Positions 1 to 11,687 of a stretch of 64,000 bases of DNA are shown here, piece by piece. The stretch is from the NCBI GenBank assembly GCA_032622095.1, contig CP136068.1, forward strand, positions 127,787,989 through 127,851,988, in the 5' to 3' direction. Position numbers and translations under genes: made by a program. Position 1 is the first letter of the stretch. The number at the start of each line of letters is the position of its first letter. This DNA comes from Siphonodentalium dalli. Taxonomy: Eukaryota; Mollusca; Scaphopoda; Gadilida; Siphonodentaliidae. The notes beneath the pieces are model-generated. The model did no database searches, was not told where the DNA came from, and saw only the letters and a program-made list of their open reading frames with translations.

Positions 1-134
1 CGAAAGATAGCACTCGGCGATTCGATGACTAAGTGCATCATCGTGCGTGTGAACGGCAATTATTTTTTCTTTAGTAATCGGATAACAAATCCGTTCTCGA
101 GCGGATTAAAAAACTCAACGTCTCCCTCGACTAG
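1..134 (+). repeat. Dispersed direct repeat, copy 1 (cut by window start)
   Basis: This stretch recurs almost base for base at 10924-11056, with about five substitutions. It starts at the AAAGATAGCACTCGGCGATT motif and ends at TCTCCCTCGA, after which the two copies diverge. The true left end may lie outside the window. Its class is unknown and it has no coding potential. Confidence 0.85.
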
Positions 135-1365
135 TCTTATTGGACTAGTTATACTTTTACCGGTAACTCCACTGTAACAGTGATGTTTAATTATCATGTT
201 TTGATGTGCGAAATTTCGTTGTTAGAGGGTTAATTTTATAATGAAACAAACAAAGCAGTTGATGTACATGTTTGCATGTAGATGTTGATGAAAGTTGTTT
301 ACAAACTTTAAAAATTATTATTTGTTATGTCATATTGTAGTTTTGCCGGTGACCATGCTAGTCCCATTTACAGATGATCACAACGAAGAGCAATGACAAA
401 CTTCCACAACTTAATTAGTTTAAGCTTAGATTATATAACCAAAATCTTATACAATGTTCACGGTATGATGATGAAATGGTTAGATGGTTATAACATGATC
501 TGACAGAAAGCATAGTGCTTAATTTAATCATCTCATACCTAAATAAAATATTGAAAGATAACCATGTCATACAGAAAATACTTGAATGCTAAATTCGAGG
601 TATATAAATATATATAGCTCAATCAAATAACTTGTTATTATTAATGACTAGCAGGGTTACCCGGCGTTGTCCAGGTTAAAGTGATGTGAAACCCTCTGCA
701 TGCTGTAGATATTTGGTGGGAATAGAGGATACTCTTGCTCAAAGTGTTACACGTATTCTCATAAATTGTATATCCAAATAGCATCACAAAACATGATTCT
801 TAAACATGGAATATCAGTAGTGGCTCACCTTGTCGATTGTCATTTTGTTTATCGCGATTAATCCGTTCCACCAATAATGAAGTATTTATTTATTTACAAC
901 TGCGTATACGTCATACTTTATGACATGAAACATGAACATCATAAACATATTAGTTCGCAAAAATAAAAGACGACAATTAGGTTTTACATATATAGGGATG
1001 TATCAATCAATCTAGTGGGTTAGACTAAGATTTTGAGGGCACCTGGCTATCATATCTCCATGAAGATACAGATGTTTTAAAGAAATGTCCAGGTGCTCCT
1101 CTGTTCATGGCGCTATATATTACCGAAATATTCTTAGTTTAAAAGAAATGTTGCTATGCGTTTATATATACCAGCTACATTTGCCCGACACAGGGCGAGA
1201 TTTTGAGTGGTTTGTTGTAAAACAATTTGTGGACACTATATTGAATGGAATAGACTCAATTGTGTTATAATATATACATGATCCATTCTAATATGCAATC
1301 CAGTTTGCAAGAATATGTGTATATCTTAAATAAAATGCTAATCGGCGACTAAACAAATTTGGATC
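135..1365. other. AT-rich spacer, no gene seen
   Basis: No supported coding region. Around 170-270 there is weak similarity to 61300-61385 (CACTGTAACAGT followed by a shared GCGAAATT-CGTT core), so an old dispersed repeat is likely. Around 645-760 a segment beginning CTAGCAGGGTTACCCGG shares AAAGTG-TGTGAAAC and CTTGCTCAAAGT motifs with 12140-12215, again suggesting an old interspersed element. Confidence 0.5.
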
Positions 1366-1369
1366 AAAT

Positions 1370-2640
1370 TTAGTGCCCACCCCACCCCCATCTCTCACCC
1401 AAGCAGCACCAATTTGTCGTCTGTGAATCACACGATTGGACTCCTAGTATCATGGATAAGAATGTGTATCACTTGGTTTGGTGGAAATTGGCGCTAAACA
1501 TATTGCGTAATGATGTTGGTGCCCTCTGCCTTTCAGTGCACCCCTGACTCGAAATGACGCCACTTTTGACATATTTAAACCACACCATTAGACTCCTCAT
1601 ACCTTGGGGATGATATTGTATAAGTGTGGTTGGTGGCAATCGGCGACTGAATCCATTCTTATCAAATTTAGTATGCCCCCCACAATCTTTCATCCAAACG
1701 ACAGCAATTTGGCATCTTTAAATAACATAATCAGATTCCTTGTATCATGGAGAAGAATGTGTATCAATTTGGTGGAAATCGGCGCTAAAATTAGATTTAT
1801 CAATTTTGGTTCCCCTCTCCCTGTCCGTGCATCTCAGACGCGAACGGCGCCACTTTTGACATATATAAATCACACCAGTAGATGCCTCATATCATGGGAA
1901 TGATTATATATCAGTTTCATGGCAATCGGCGACAAAAAATTGTTCTACCCCTCCCCCTGTTCTGCCTCTGACAACAACGGCGTCACTTTAAAACATTATA
2001 ACCCACACCATTATCTTTCTTGTAAAAAGCTACCGCTGGTAGACCCCTTTGGTGCCATCTAGATGGCCCATCGGCGCTAAAATTAGTTTGATCAATTTTG
2101 GTGCTCCTCTCCCCTTCCGTGCATCCCTGAATCGAACGGCGCCACTTTTGACATATTTAAACCACACTATTAGATTCCTTACATCATGGGGATGCTTATA
2201 TATAAGTTTCGTGGCAAAACAAAATTATTTCTGCCCCTCCCCTTTTCTGCCCCTGATAACCACGGCGTCACTTTAGATCATTCTAACCCACACCATTATC
2301 TTTCTTGTAAAAGGTTACCGCTAGTAGACCCCTTTGGTGCCATCTAGATGACCCTCGGTGCTAAACTTACTTTTATAAATTTTTGGTGCCCCTCTCCCCT
2401 TCCGTGCATCCCTGACTCGAACGGCACCACTTGACATATTTAAACCACACTTTAGATTCCTTATATCATCGGGATGATTATATATAAGTTTCGTGGCAAT
2501 CGGTGACAAAACATATTTCTGCCCCTCCCCGTTTTCTGCCCCTGACAACGGCGTCACTTTAGAACATTTTTACTCGCACCATTATCTTTCTCGTAAAAAG
2601 TTACCCCTAGTAGACCTCTTTGGTGCCATCTAGATGGTCC
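1370..2640 (+). repeat. Tandem repeat of ~285-bp units, about 4.5 degenerate copies
   Basis: The landmark CATCGGCGCTAAA-like start recurs near 1490, 1775, 2060 and 2347, and the TCTAGATG landmark at about 2058, 2345 and 2632, giving a unit of about 285-287 bp. Each unit carries a pyrimidine-rich CCCCTCTCCC stretch, an ACGGCGCCACTTTTGACATAT motif and a second CTGCCCCTCCCC block. The array ends in a segment with ACAGACAGACAGGCATAC and an ATAGATATAGATA tail (2650-2700). That tail resembles the 3' tails of RTE-like LINEs or their SINEs, so this may be a retroposon with an internally amplified 3' region. The family call is tentative. Confidence 0.7.
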
Positions 2641-2700
2641 CTGTGAATTTATATAGAACACAGACAGACAGGCATACATTCGCAAATATAGATATAGATA

Positions 2701-3760
2701 GTGTGCCTGATAGTTCGCGAACGAAGTAATTTATCACTGGACAAGTTTACCCGACTATAATTTTTAATCACAAGCTGTCAAACCACAAAGTATTATAAAA
2801 CCATTGGTTGTCAAACATTTTATGACTCCAGTCATAAATTTATTTTCATTATAATTACCATGTTGTTTTCATAGAGCACATAAGTTTATTTTAGGCTGAC
2901 CCATCGCTCAAATTAATTCATGTGTTGCATATATTATGTTGAGTATAACCATTAACGTTATTTATCGATAACCTAAATTACTTCTGATATATATACACGC
3001 AGCACACGTGTCATATGACCACGCCTATACAGCGTGCCTAAAATGTACATGCAAATATCGATAAAAACAGGAAATCCGGTGTTGCATCAGAATTCCTTCA
3101 GGTAGGACTGCCCTGTCATTAACGTTACTGCATATTAACCATCAGTACTTCAGTTTTAGTAACTAGAAAAATCAACAAGACTCCATCGAACTAAATATTT
3201 GCCAAGAACTGAATTTTCAGAAACAAACAACTCGTGTCACAGTCAGGCGAGACATACCGGTAACACCTGCTGTCACAGTGGGGCGACCAGTTGACCACTG
3301 TGTGCCTACTGTTCCCTAGCCAATCAAAAGCGACAAATTAATGACACAGCTTGATCAATCGATAACTGGATGTTTGATTGACAGCATGCCAGCATGTAAA
3401 TTCCAACTTTGGATGCGTCTTTTTCGTCGAAATTAATCTAAAAGATGTATTTTAAGAAATAACACGTGTTTCGATTAAGGTTATGGAGGTATAACCGTAC
3501 AGTTTGAAGATAAATTGACTATAATGCGCTTCCCGCAACTATAAAATTTGTCTTCACACTTTACGGTTTATTTCTGAAGTATTCACATGTGGATAGTTGG
3601 AGGATTTCAAGAAGCGGACAGACACATATTTCTATGCCATGAAGTAACGTTCTGATTCCGATGAACGGTGTCTTTCATTCATGTTGATGAACAGTGCCAT
3701 GTTTGATCCATTACATGTTCAAATTTCTAAGTTTTCTGGAGAATGAACAAGATGCTCGTT
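2701..3760. other. Spacer, no gene seen
   Basis: No supported open frame, RNA gene or clear repeat. The short pair GTCACAGTCAGGCGA / GTCACAGTGGGGCGA near 3235-3285 is the only local duplication noticed. Confidence 0.4.
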
Positions 3761-3928
3761 TTTGATTGATTGATTGATTGTTTATTGCAAAGTCGTCAAT
3801 TAAGGCGAAACATGCTATAACATATATACAATATTTACAATAGGTCACACAAAAAAAACCAAAACAATTGTTACACAATCATACATATATTAATATAGAA
3901 TATGATAAATGTATAGATATATCATAAT

Positions 3929-4115
3929 ATGTATTATAATATCTTATATATATAATTATATTATAATTTAAGTCTTTATAATATCATTATCATCATATTT
4001 TGACTGCAATAATTAAATTTCAATTTATATGTATTATAATATCTTATATATATAATTATATTATAATTTAAGTCTTTATAATATCATTATCATCATATTT
4101 TGACTGCAATAATTA
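3929..4115. repeat. Tandem duplication, period 100 bp, in the LINE 3' UTR
   Basis: An ~87-bp block (3929-4015) recurs at 4029-4115 with no visible difference. The blocks begin ATGTATTATAATATC and end TGACTGCAATAATTA. They are separated by ~13 bp, so the period is 100 bp. The near-identity suggests a recent duplication. Confidence 0.85.
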
Positions 4116-4170
4116 TTCGCTACTATAAATAATGTACCTAATCACAAGTTTTTAAATTTGGAATAATCGT

Positions 4171-4815
4171 TCAGTCATATTTTAATTTTCTTGATGCCAA
4201 TTTGATAAAAATACTAACTTTTTTCAGTAGTAGTTGATTTTCCAAAGATAACAGTCTTTCGAATTTTTCTTTCGTAGGATTCTCCCAGTAATATTTCGGG
4301 ATATAGTCTGATCGAATTGCCTGTAGTTCTTTGCAAATAATAATAAAGTGGTATTCATCACCCGTGCCATCACCGCAAATATCACAGGTTTTGTCACAAT
4401 TATCCACAGATTTAGATTTCCATCTTGTATATTCGACAGGCAGTTTTAGATTTGCGGTTCTAAATTTTAGCAAAATGTTTGCTAAGTGAGCCGGTAAGAA
4501 ATTCAGATAGCGGCCCATGCCCGGTCTCGTTTTAATACTCATATAAAAACGTGCTCTAGATGAGTTTGCATTCTGCATTACAGTAAATTGTTCTGTCTTG
4601 TGTCGCTCAATAAGCTCTGATTTTATAGTTCTAATTTCAGCTTTTGTTAAACCTGACTGATTTGTCCATGCTCTTTCCATGTTAAGTTCTTTCAGGGTGT
4701 TAGAAATAAAAAATAGCCATGGGCTATTAAATGAGCCATCAGAATTGTGTTCCAATTCTTTAACAAGAACATATATATTTTTGGCAAGTTCTGAGCCCTT
4801 TGATATTCTATGCAT
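4171..4815 (-). CDS. C-terminal fragment of a LINE reverse transcriptase polyprotein
   Basis: An uninterrupted 214-residue frame that I recognise as the region after the reverse transcriptase domain in CR1/L2-like LINE ORF2 proteins. Around residues 80-130 there is a basic helical stretch with FLPAHLANILLKFRTANLKL. This is followed by a zinc-binding-like Cys-x2-Cys ... His ... Cys cluster (CDKTCDICGDGTGDEYHFII, then a final Cys), which is the hallmark of this C-terminal segment. The Met at 4815 is simply the first Met after the upstream frame is lost, not a biological start. The catalytic reverse transcriptase (YADD-type box) and the endonuclease are missing, so the fragment cannot retrotranspose. 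It stays open over 645 bp, so the insertion is not very old. Confidence is high for the LINE origin and moderate for the clade. Confidence 0.85.
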   Translation of the reverse strand: MHRISKGSELAKNIYVLVKELEHNSDGSFNSPWLFFISNTLKELNMERAWTNQSGLTKAEIRTIKSELIERHKTEQFTVMQNANSSRARFYMSIKTRPGMGRYLNFLPAHLANILLKFRTANLKLPVEYTRWKSKSVDNCDKTCDICGDGTGDEYHFIIICKELQAIRSDYIPKYYWENPTKEKFERLLSLENQLLLKKVSIFIKLASRKLKYD

Positions 4816-4892
4816 ATATTGAAGGTCTCAGTTATTTCTACGATTTTAGTTTGAAGTGTCACAATGTGTTTCCATTTGGTCTTTGTAATCAC

Positions 4893-5895
4893 ATGTTAAT
4901 CAAACGTTCTTTGTCAGCTACATTGTAGCACGATACATATTGTTCCCATTACTGACGGTTATCGGGGTCAGTATCAAACTATTCCTGCAGTATTGGTAAT
5001 ATATTTTCAAATATGTTTGCCTTCAGTCTTTCCAAACACCTCGAAGATCACATCTCGAGTAAACTAAATTAATGGTAAATTTTCTGAATCATTCGCCACC
5101 ACCATCATGATAGTCACCCTGACCAAGTGGTCCTGCTAATTTACTATGACGCTGGTGTGTCCTGTTGAATTTCTATGATGCCGGTGGAGCAAAAATATTG
5201 ATAAGTAAAATGTCTCATTCGTGTTCTAAATTTTAATTTTCGCGGTCGAATGAAGGAAAATCCATTAAATTTACAAACTATCCAATGACATATATTGCAA
5301 ACTAGTGTAATAATGACACATTGGTTGTTGCAAATCGACAATACTCAATATGGCTATTCCACTATCGTTTTGTCAACACCAGAGAAGTCATGGTCAAATA
5401 GCTTCGGGGTAAAAATATATATATGTTCATGTATTACCCCTGGAACCCTGAAGCTAGCATCAGCTGAATTGTCACTAATACATTGATGAAAAGTTTCACG
5501 AAAAAATACACAAACGCGTTTGCCGACGAAAAATGTCAAATAGCCACATGATCAAAGGTTAGGGTCGTCAAATGGGAGATATTTTTAAGGTAGGGTTTGG
5601 CGTTTTTTTCGATGTCATTGTTTTCTTCTTTAAGGGTAGTGTGACTCTGTAAAAACTTTAGTATGACGCAATACACCAACAATAACTTTTGGGCACATTA
5701 TCGTGTGTCTAAAAGGACGTCCTCTAAGTATTGGCACATGTACATGTGCATGGTCAACGCGTTCCTGCGAATACAGGCCCGCGCGACGTGTTAACAGTGA
5801 TGGACTCATGTTAATTGTTTGGTTATTGTAACCTGCAAGCGGAAAGTGTGTTTGTTATCAACATGAATCTCTTCGGCGTTATACGATTACACCGC
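4893..5895. other. Spacer, no gene seen
   Basis: Only short opposing open frames at 5144-5540. They have no recognisable motif and overlap on both strands, so I treat them as chance. Confidence 0.4.
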
Positions 5896-6140
5896 CCGTC
5901 GGCACCAGGTCACCATAATACGAGTACACTTAGGTCCCCCGCAAGTGGATGAGTGGAAGGTGGATGAGTCCCCAGGTCACCGGCGTGTAAGTACTCTTAT
6001 GACATTCGTAAGAATATGGGTTGGCTGTATGATCGATGAGTCATCGGGTCAGAGGAATACAAGTGCGTACACTTAGTAGGTCATCCTAATCGAAGTACAC
6101 TTATGCTGATCTTGTGAAGCATCTGAGTTAGTTACACGCG
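5896..6140. repeat. Degenerate short tandem repeat (~80-90 bp)
   Basis: Motifs of the type GAGTACACTTA, GTGGATGAGT and AGGTCACC recur three or four times with heavy divergence (for example near 5910, 5970, 6050 and 6095). The period is approximate. Confidence 0.4.
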
Positions 6141-6229
6141 TGGACGAGTTCGCAGAGCCGACGCGGTGTGCGTCTTTGTCAGGACAAATTCGATTGCCGG
6201 TTCTCATACACGTCCGTACAATTACCATA

Positions 6230-6352
6230 ACCGAGATACGAAGAAATCACGCTGGGATAATTACCCATGTATGGGGTCTGTCGTCTGGCACTGAGTGATG
6301 TACTGAGCATGCCGCCCGGTGTCATCGCTGTTAACCTGGCAACATGCACTAT
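6230..6352 (+). repeat. Direct repeat, copy 1
   Basis: The segment from GAGATACGAAGAAATCACGC to CATGCACTATACAAG matches 7252-7380 with scattered substitutions. Shared landmarks are GGATAATTA, GGCACTGAGTG and TGTTAACCT. Separation is about 1.02 kb. The reverse strand at 6352-6410 (CCATTTCTGACTATGGTTTT) also matches 12115-12136, so this belongs to a dispersed family. Confidence 0.65.
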
Positions 6353-7251
6353 ACAAGAAAACCATAGTCAGAAATGGTATCGCCCTCAAGATCATATTAT
6401 TATGCATATATAAAATATGAAACATACTGGTTTCATAAATGCACCACATCAGAATATCCTTAAAACAACTCAACCTTCAAATTAAATACGGCTTATCACT
6501 GGACGTTTCTCATTCACCACAACATAAAGCCTCTAAATGCGGACAAAACATATACTAATCGGATAAAATGCACCCCGGTAGATCGCAATACCACCTTTAG
6601 TCTACAGCCCACCTGAGACATACTTCGTCAGAAATGTTAGCGGTTATATTATGCATTGTGTTCCCGCAATATAATCTTCATGAGTGGCCCAGCCATTGTT
6701 CACACCTAAATATCGAAAGCAATTAACGCGGTCATAAAAGTTACATACTGCAACAATGAGACAATCCGCGAATGTACATCCTGCAAAAAGTCTAACCGGT
6801 ACGAAATACTGCGAGTGCATCAACATTCAAAGATACCCCATAGCTCATATGGCATCACCAGATCAGCCTTGAAGTATACACACCAGAGGGCCTAATACTG
6901 GCGGAACTACATGTGGAAGGTCTGCGTATTGAGGTGTCCAGCTGCACCCATGCACTGACTAGTTTCTGTACATGTTTATAGACTCTGCCAGTGGCTCGCG
7001 TTAAAGAGAAACGCGAAGCTTGTAAATTCAGTGAGATTTGATCATAGATGTAGGCTACCCGCGATCACGCGTGCCTTATTGCGACCGTGGGGGACCACAT
7101 ATACCATGGCCGCTATATCTCTATGACATAGATCCGCAGGTTTGTAAAATTCTACCATCCGGGGAACATGACATATATAATTTCCATTTTCGCCCGCTGG
7201 TTCCCAACTTTTCGACTGGTAACAGTTACTGACTTTCTACATGTATAGGTA

Positions 7252-7380
7252 CCTATACGGAGAAATCGCGCTGGATAATTATTTATATGTTTGTGGTCTT
7301 TGGTATGGCACTGAGTGTAGTGCCCAGCATTTGACCTCTCATTGTCGTCAATGTTAACCTAAACATGCATTACACAAGGG
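7252..7380 (+). repeat. Direct repeat, copy 2
   Basis: Partner of 6230-6352, sharing GGAGAAATCGCGCTGGATAA and CATGCATTACACAAG-type landmarks. Flanking sequence does not match, so this is a dispersed repeat rather than a larger segmental duplication. Confidence 0.6.
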
Positions 7381-9429
7381 TGGTGCTCTAAGCTCATCGT
7401 ATGGGCGTGTCCAACTTTGAATTACCAACAGCACCCCTTGACTAGACTGGTAAAAATGCTGTGTAAACTATTGTCATCCCCGCTTGTTCAGAACTTTGAA
7501 CTATAGTTCAGGGGCTGGCGTATGCAGTTCGCAATTTGACTTAACCATTGATCATTATCCTCGTGCTTGTTGTATGCGGTGTCCTTAACCTATATTGTTA
7601 CAGACACGAATTCTGGGTTGCGTCTACGGTTTTTGAAAGTTGACCCATCCTCGTTTGTCTCCTCCGGTCTACCATTGGTTTCCCTTTATCAATAGTTGGG
7701 ATAGTCTATAATTATTGTCCAGTGGCTGGTGACATTTGAAATTCGCTGTTGGACATTCTCGCCCAAATATAATTTTCCTGGTTCGTGTTTCAAATGGTTC
7801 CTGTATTGAACTCTTGGTACCTGGTCTGGTACATCCCGAATTCAACTATTATTGCCAAAATTAACTATTGTAGTTGAGTATGCCTATTGCTATTCCACGA
7901 GTGTTATATAAGAGGCATAACCGATCATCAGAAAATACGAATTTAGTTGAAAATTAGTGGCATACACATGTAGAGTATTTCTGTACTACCTTTGTTTCTG
8001 TAATGGAACGACAGTTCAAAAGCATAATTTCTGGAACATAAGCATCGAGCTTATCGAATATAGATCCTATGAAGTCAGCTGCATATACATGTATAATGAT
8101 AGATACATCCGGTTCTCGGCTGTAGCTGCATAATGTACTAAACTGATACTGATACTGAAACATAATATTCTCTGTGGTCGAAACTTATAAATAGCCAAAA
8201 GCATTGTCTTATCTGATTTACCAAATTGCAAATTTAAGCGATGATTTAGTGGCGTGTTATAACTTATACAATATGCAGACTATATAATGTGAATTAAAAC
8301 ATGTACATACATATTCTTGATTGAATAGACATAGATAGATTTGTTGACAATAATTCTTATATAAATCTTATTGAATAACACCGAACTAACTTGAGGCAAA
8401 ACTAAAAACTGATGTATAACAATTAATGTTAAACCTACATTACAATAATGTAACTTAATGGGATCTACATGTACGATCAATAATGGTCGTAATATTGCCC
8501 TGAACCGACGACCATCGTAGCGATTTTGTTTTAAAATAATCGCGAGAAACATGTTCCACACCACAACTCATCAGGAACTTGTCCATTTTTGTTATTACTT
8601 TGAAAAATGTATTGTAAATAATGTGCATATTGTAAATTATTTTCTCCATACCTGTATTTATAAGGTGATGAGGATAAAGAATATGGCAATGCGGCTACGC
8701 ATCCGGTTGCTTCATACAATAGTTATTGCAATATTAATGGCAATTTGAGTTTTGTATAGCCATATTCAACTATACTAGTTAAATGCAGGATGTGCCAGAC
8801 CTGGTCGCTTTATAATCGGCTACTGTATTTCTTCTGAGGATTTAGAGTATTTAACAACTGAGAAGGTCAAAAATCGCGTGAGAAATAGAAATATTAATGT
8901 TGATGTTATTAGATATTCATACAAATCCAAATGATAGTGATGTCGGCTCGGATGCAAAAATGCTAGGCCAGAACATAAAATTAGTGTATAAATTAAAAGC
9001 AATAGCTTATCATTTACACTCCCAATATCCCCTCCATATACTGCATATCAGACTCACACAAACGTTTGATATGTCACCCACACTCTTGTCTATACCGATC
9101 TATACTTTGTTCCGCCATACTAAATCTATTTTCAATCAATTTCTTTCTATTATTCCATAAGAAAAAAAATCTCATTTTGATATATCTATCGATCCAGCCC
9201 ACACTGTGAGTAGCTGAGTAACATATATACTAACCACGATCTTCTAAAATTATTATGAACACCATTACGTAATATTATGTCATCATTCTCACAGCGTGGA
9301 CGTAATCACACGTAATCGGAAACGACCCCCATAAGCTTTATGCTTGATGTCGGATCCCCTCCATAAACCAATATTCATGATTCATATTGTGTAACATACA
9401 CTGTATTTGAATTATATGGAATACATACT
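7381..9429. other. AT-rich spacer, no gene seen
   Basis: Several short frames occur on both strands (7954-8163, 8280-8750, 8820-9160). None shows a domain, a signal peptide with a convincing context, or a codon pattern. I see no clear repeat structure. Confidence 0.4.
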
Positions 9430-10050
9430 GTTTACATCAACTGAGAAGGTCGTGTAGAATTTCCAAAGCATTCCAAGGCTGAACTCACATGTATCCACAT
9501 GGTACCTCCATGTTTCCGCTAATTGACTAAGTGGATATTGAGTAACTGGTTCTATAAAGCTTCGGAATGTTTGGCCAGACGACAAGATCGTGTAGAATTG
9601 TTATACCCCAATGCTTTGTGTATCAGTTAGATACACGTTTCCCCTAATTGACTGAACGTATACGGCGTTAAGACGTTCAGAATGTTTGACCAGACGACAC
9701 AATCGTGTAGAAATCCAATAAGCCAAGGTTCGTTATAACAACACCGTACCTGTTTCCCTAATTGACTAACCGGATACGGCCTTCCTTCTAATGCTTTGGA
9801 ATGTTTGGCCAGGCGAAACGATCGTGCATAAGTCAAACTATTCAAGATTGGCAGGATAGGTACCTACAATGTAGCATTAACTAGCTGTTTCCCCTAATTC
9901 ACCAAACGGATAGGGCGTTACTTCTAATGTTTTGGACGCTTGACCACACGCGAAGTTCGTGCGAATTCCCACAATCCCACAAGGTCGGCCGTATCAGTAC
10001 GACACAAGCTTCCCCTAAATTAGTGATAATATCGTGTGTCCATATTAATT
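9430..10050 (+). repeat. Degenerate tandem repeat of ~120-130-bp units
   Basis: The motifs AATGTTTGGCCAGACGAC, ATCGTGTAGAA and TTTCCCCTAATTGACT recur in order about every 120-130 bp, near 9565, 9685, 9800 and 9930. A further decayed unit lies at 11150-11330. Related wording (GATCGTG, TTCCCACAATCC, AATTGA) opens the compound repeat family at 16220-16350 and 19750-19990, so this is probably an old relative of it. Confidence 0.6.
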
Positions 10051-10106
10051 GTTACCCTCCTTACCACTTTATCCGCTTCCGATTGGTCCTAGACCTATCA
10101 CGTGCC

Positions 10107-10160
10107 GGGCGGTATAGAAAGAACGCAAATTCTAGTGACGAAGAACCTTGTCACACTGTC
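10107..10160 (+). repeat. Short dispersed repeat (TAGAAAGAACACAAATTCTA type)
   Basis: A core of the form GGTATAGAAAGAACGCAAAT followed by TCTAGTGACGAAGAA recurs at 12632-12672 and 35186-35222. The latter two continue into a shared AGTTCATTG segment. Class unknown. Confidence 0.6.
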
Positions 10161-10877
10161 GCCCGCTTACCAGAGAGACATTGTTTTGTCGCCCGCCTGA
10201 TGTTATATTGCAAGAATATAAGTCATACGTAAACACAGTGCAGTAACTCACAAAAACACCAGTTGTGGTGTTTGCTAATTTGCATATATTTAGCGAACAC
10301 TGATATTCGAACTTTTAAGTTGATACTTTTATCGGAAAAGTGTTATTATGTACATGTACGTATTACATCGAAACATCTGGGTGCATGATCCAATATATTC
10401 GTGTCGACATTATGGTGCGATATTGAACCAGTCGATCCCTTGAGGTCGGCTGGTTATAAATTATTGCTGGTGTACATACAACGTAATGCATACGATTGTC
10501 GTGAATACATTATAAGGTACGCTTATCCTTCACACCAGACATCTCCGCGGTGTCTGAATTGTTATTATTATTCCATCATAAAAGTATGTTGTTTTGGGGA
10601 TGTACTTGGGAGCATTAACATAAATGAATGTACAATTATGAAATCGACAACTTCTCAATAGTTTTCAATAGATCGTAAAGAAATAAACTTCGCGTGTAAA
10701 TTCCGCGCACAAGACGACATTGAATATACCAAATAGCAGAAGGGGACGCCATTGATTTACATTGCATGGACCGATATTGACGATTTAACCACCTAAATGA
10801 TGGTAAATAAACGGAGAGTATCAAATGCGTAACGGCTTGACTATCTTTTATGGGACAGGAATCCTAGGGTGCTACGA

Positions 10878-10921
10878 AGTTACTGAACAATATACATAAT
10901 GTTACTGAAAAATATACATAA
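10878..10921 (+). repeat. 22-bp tandem duplication
   Basis: GTTACTGAACAATATACATA is immediately repeated with one substitution (GTTACTGAAAAATATACATA). It directly abuts copy 2 of the dispersed repeat at 10924. Confidence 0.8.
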
Positions 10922-10923
10922 TC

Positions 10924-11056
10924 GCGAAAGATAGCACTCGGCGATTCGATGACTAAGTGCAAAATCGTGCGTGTGAATGGCAATTATTTTTTCTTTAGTA
11001 ATCGAATAACAAATCCGTTCTCGAGCGGATTAAAAAACTCAATGTCTCCCTCGACA
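10924..11056 (+). repeat. Dispersed direct repeat, copy 2
   Basis: Full match to 1-134. Downstream of TCTCCCTCGA the two loci differ completely, so that point is a real element boundary or a recombination breakpoint. Confidence 0.85.
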
Positions 11057-11596
11057 GCGGGCGCCAGCGATATAATGACAGCAAGAACAGGAAAAAACAT
11101 CAGAATCTCTAACCGAGAAAATTTCACATGATTTCTACACTGGACAAACCGGTACCGGTGTCCACTAATGCTTTTGAATGTTTGTCTAGACGAAACAGTC
11201 GTGCAGAATACCAACAATACAAGGCGTATCAAAAAGGTTCATGTTTACCCCATTGACAAAACGAATACGGCATTATTTCTAATGCTTTGAAATGATTAAC
11301 CAGATCTTGTGCGACCCGCAACAATTGACACATTTTCGCGTAATGAACTACGACAGATAATACGAATACGTAATAGTATAATCGTAAATTGTGCAATAAC
11401 CTTTTAGCAGAATTGACGACTATACTGTATATGAATTCGTGTGTGAGAAAATAGTGCCTTTCAAACTTCTTGTCAATCGCAGAAAGGTGAATTGATTATG
11501 TTTGGTGTGCTTAGTTGTTACGCCCCTCGGGTGTATACTAATGTAGAAATTCTTGATACTTATGGTCGCTGGGCGTTTTATTTATAGATATGTTTT

Positions 11597-11687
11597 TTTT
11601 TTGGGACGAATTAAAAGTTGTAGTGCGACCCCGAGTCCGGTTGTTTTGGGACGCATTACAAGTTGTAGTGCAACCCCGAGTCCGGTA
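11597..11687 (+). repeat. 45-bp tandem duplication
   Basis: Two adjacent copies of TTTTGGGACG(A/C)ATTA(A/C)AAG followed by TTGTAGTGC(G/A)ACCCCGAG and TCCGGT. The only differences are a few substitutions. Confidence 0.8.

Larger units (their letters stand above)
3763..4892 (-). mobile_element. 5'-truncated non-LTR retrotransposon (LINE), 3' end
   Basis: Read on the minus strand, the segment carries the C-terminal part of a LINE polyprotein (CDS 4171-4815), then an AT-rich 3' UTR, and ends in a short (CAAT)n simple repeat (plus strand (TGAT)n at 3763-3780). Simple-repeat 3' tails are typical of CR1/L2-type LINEs. Upstream of 4815 the frame is broken and the reverse transcriptase core is absent, the usual result of 5' truncation during target-primed reverse transcription. 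The exact 5' boundary is uncertain. Confidence 0.8.

Noticed and set aside
645-760. Second Helitron 3' end on the minus strand (CTAG followed by T)
   Set aside because: The CTAG is preceded (minus strand) by GCCGGGTAACCCTG, which forms only a weak stem, and no matching 5' end was found.
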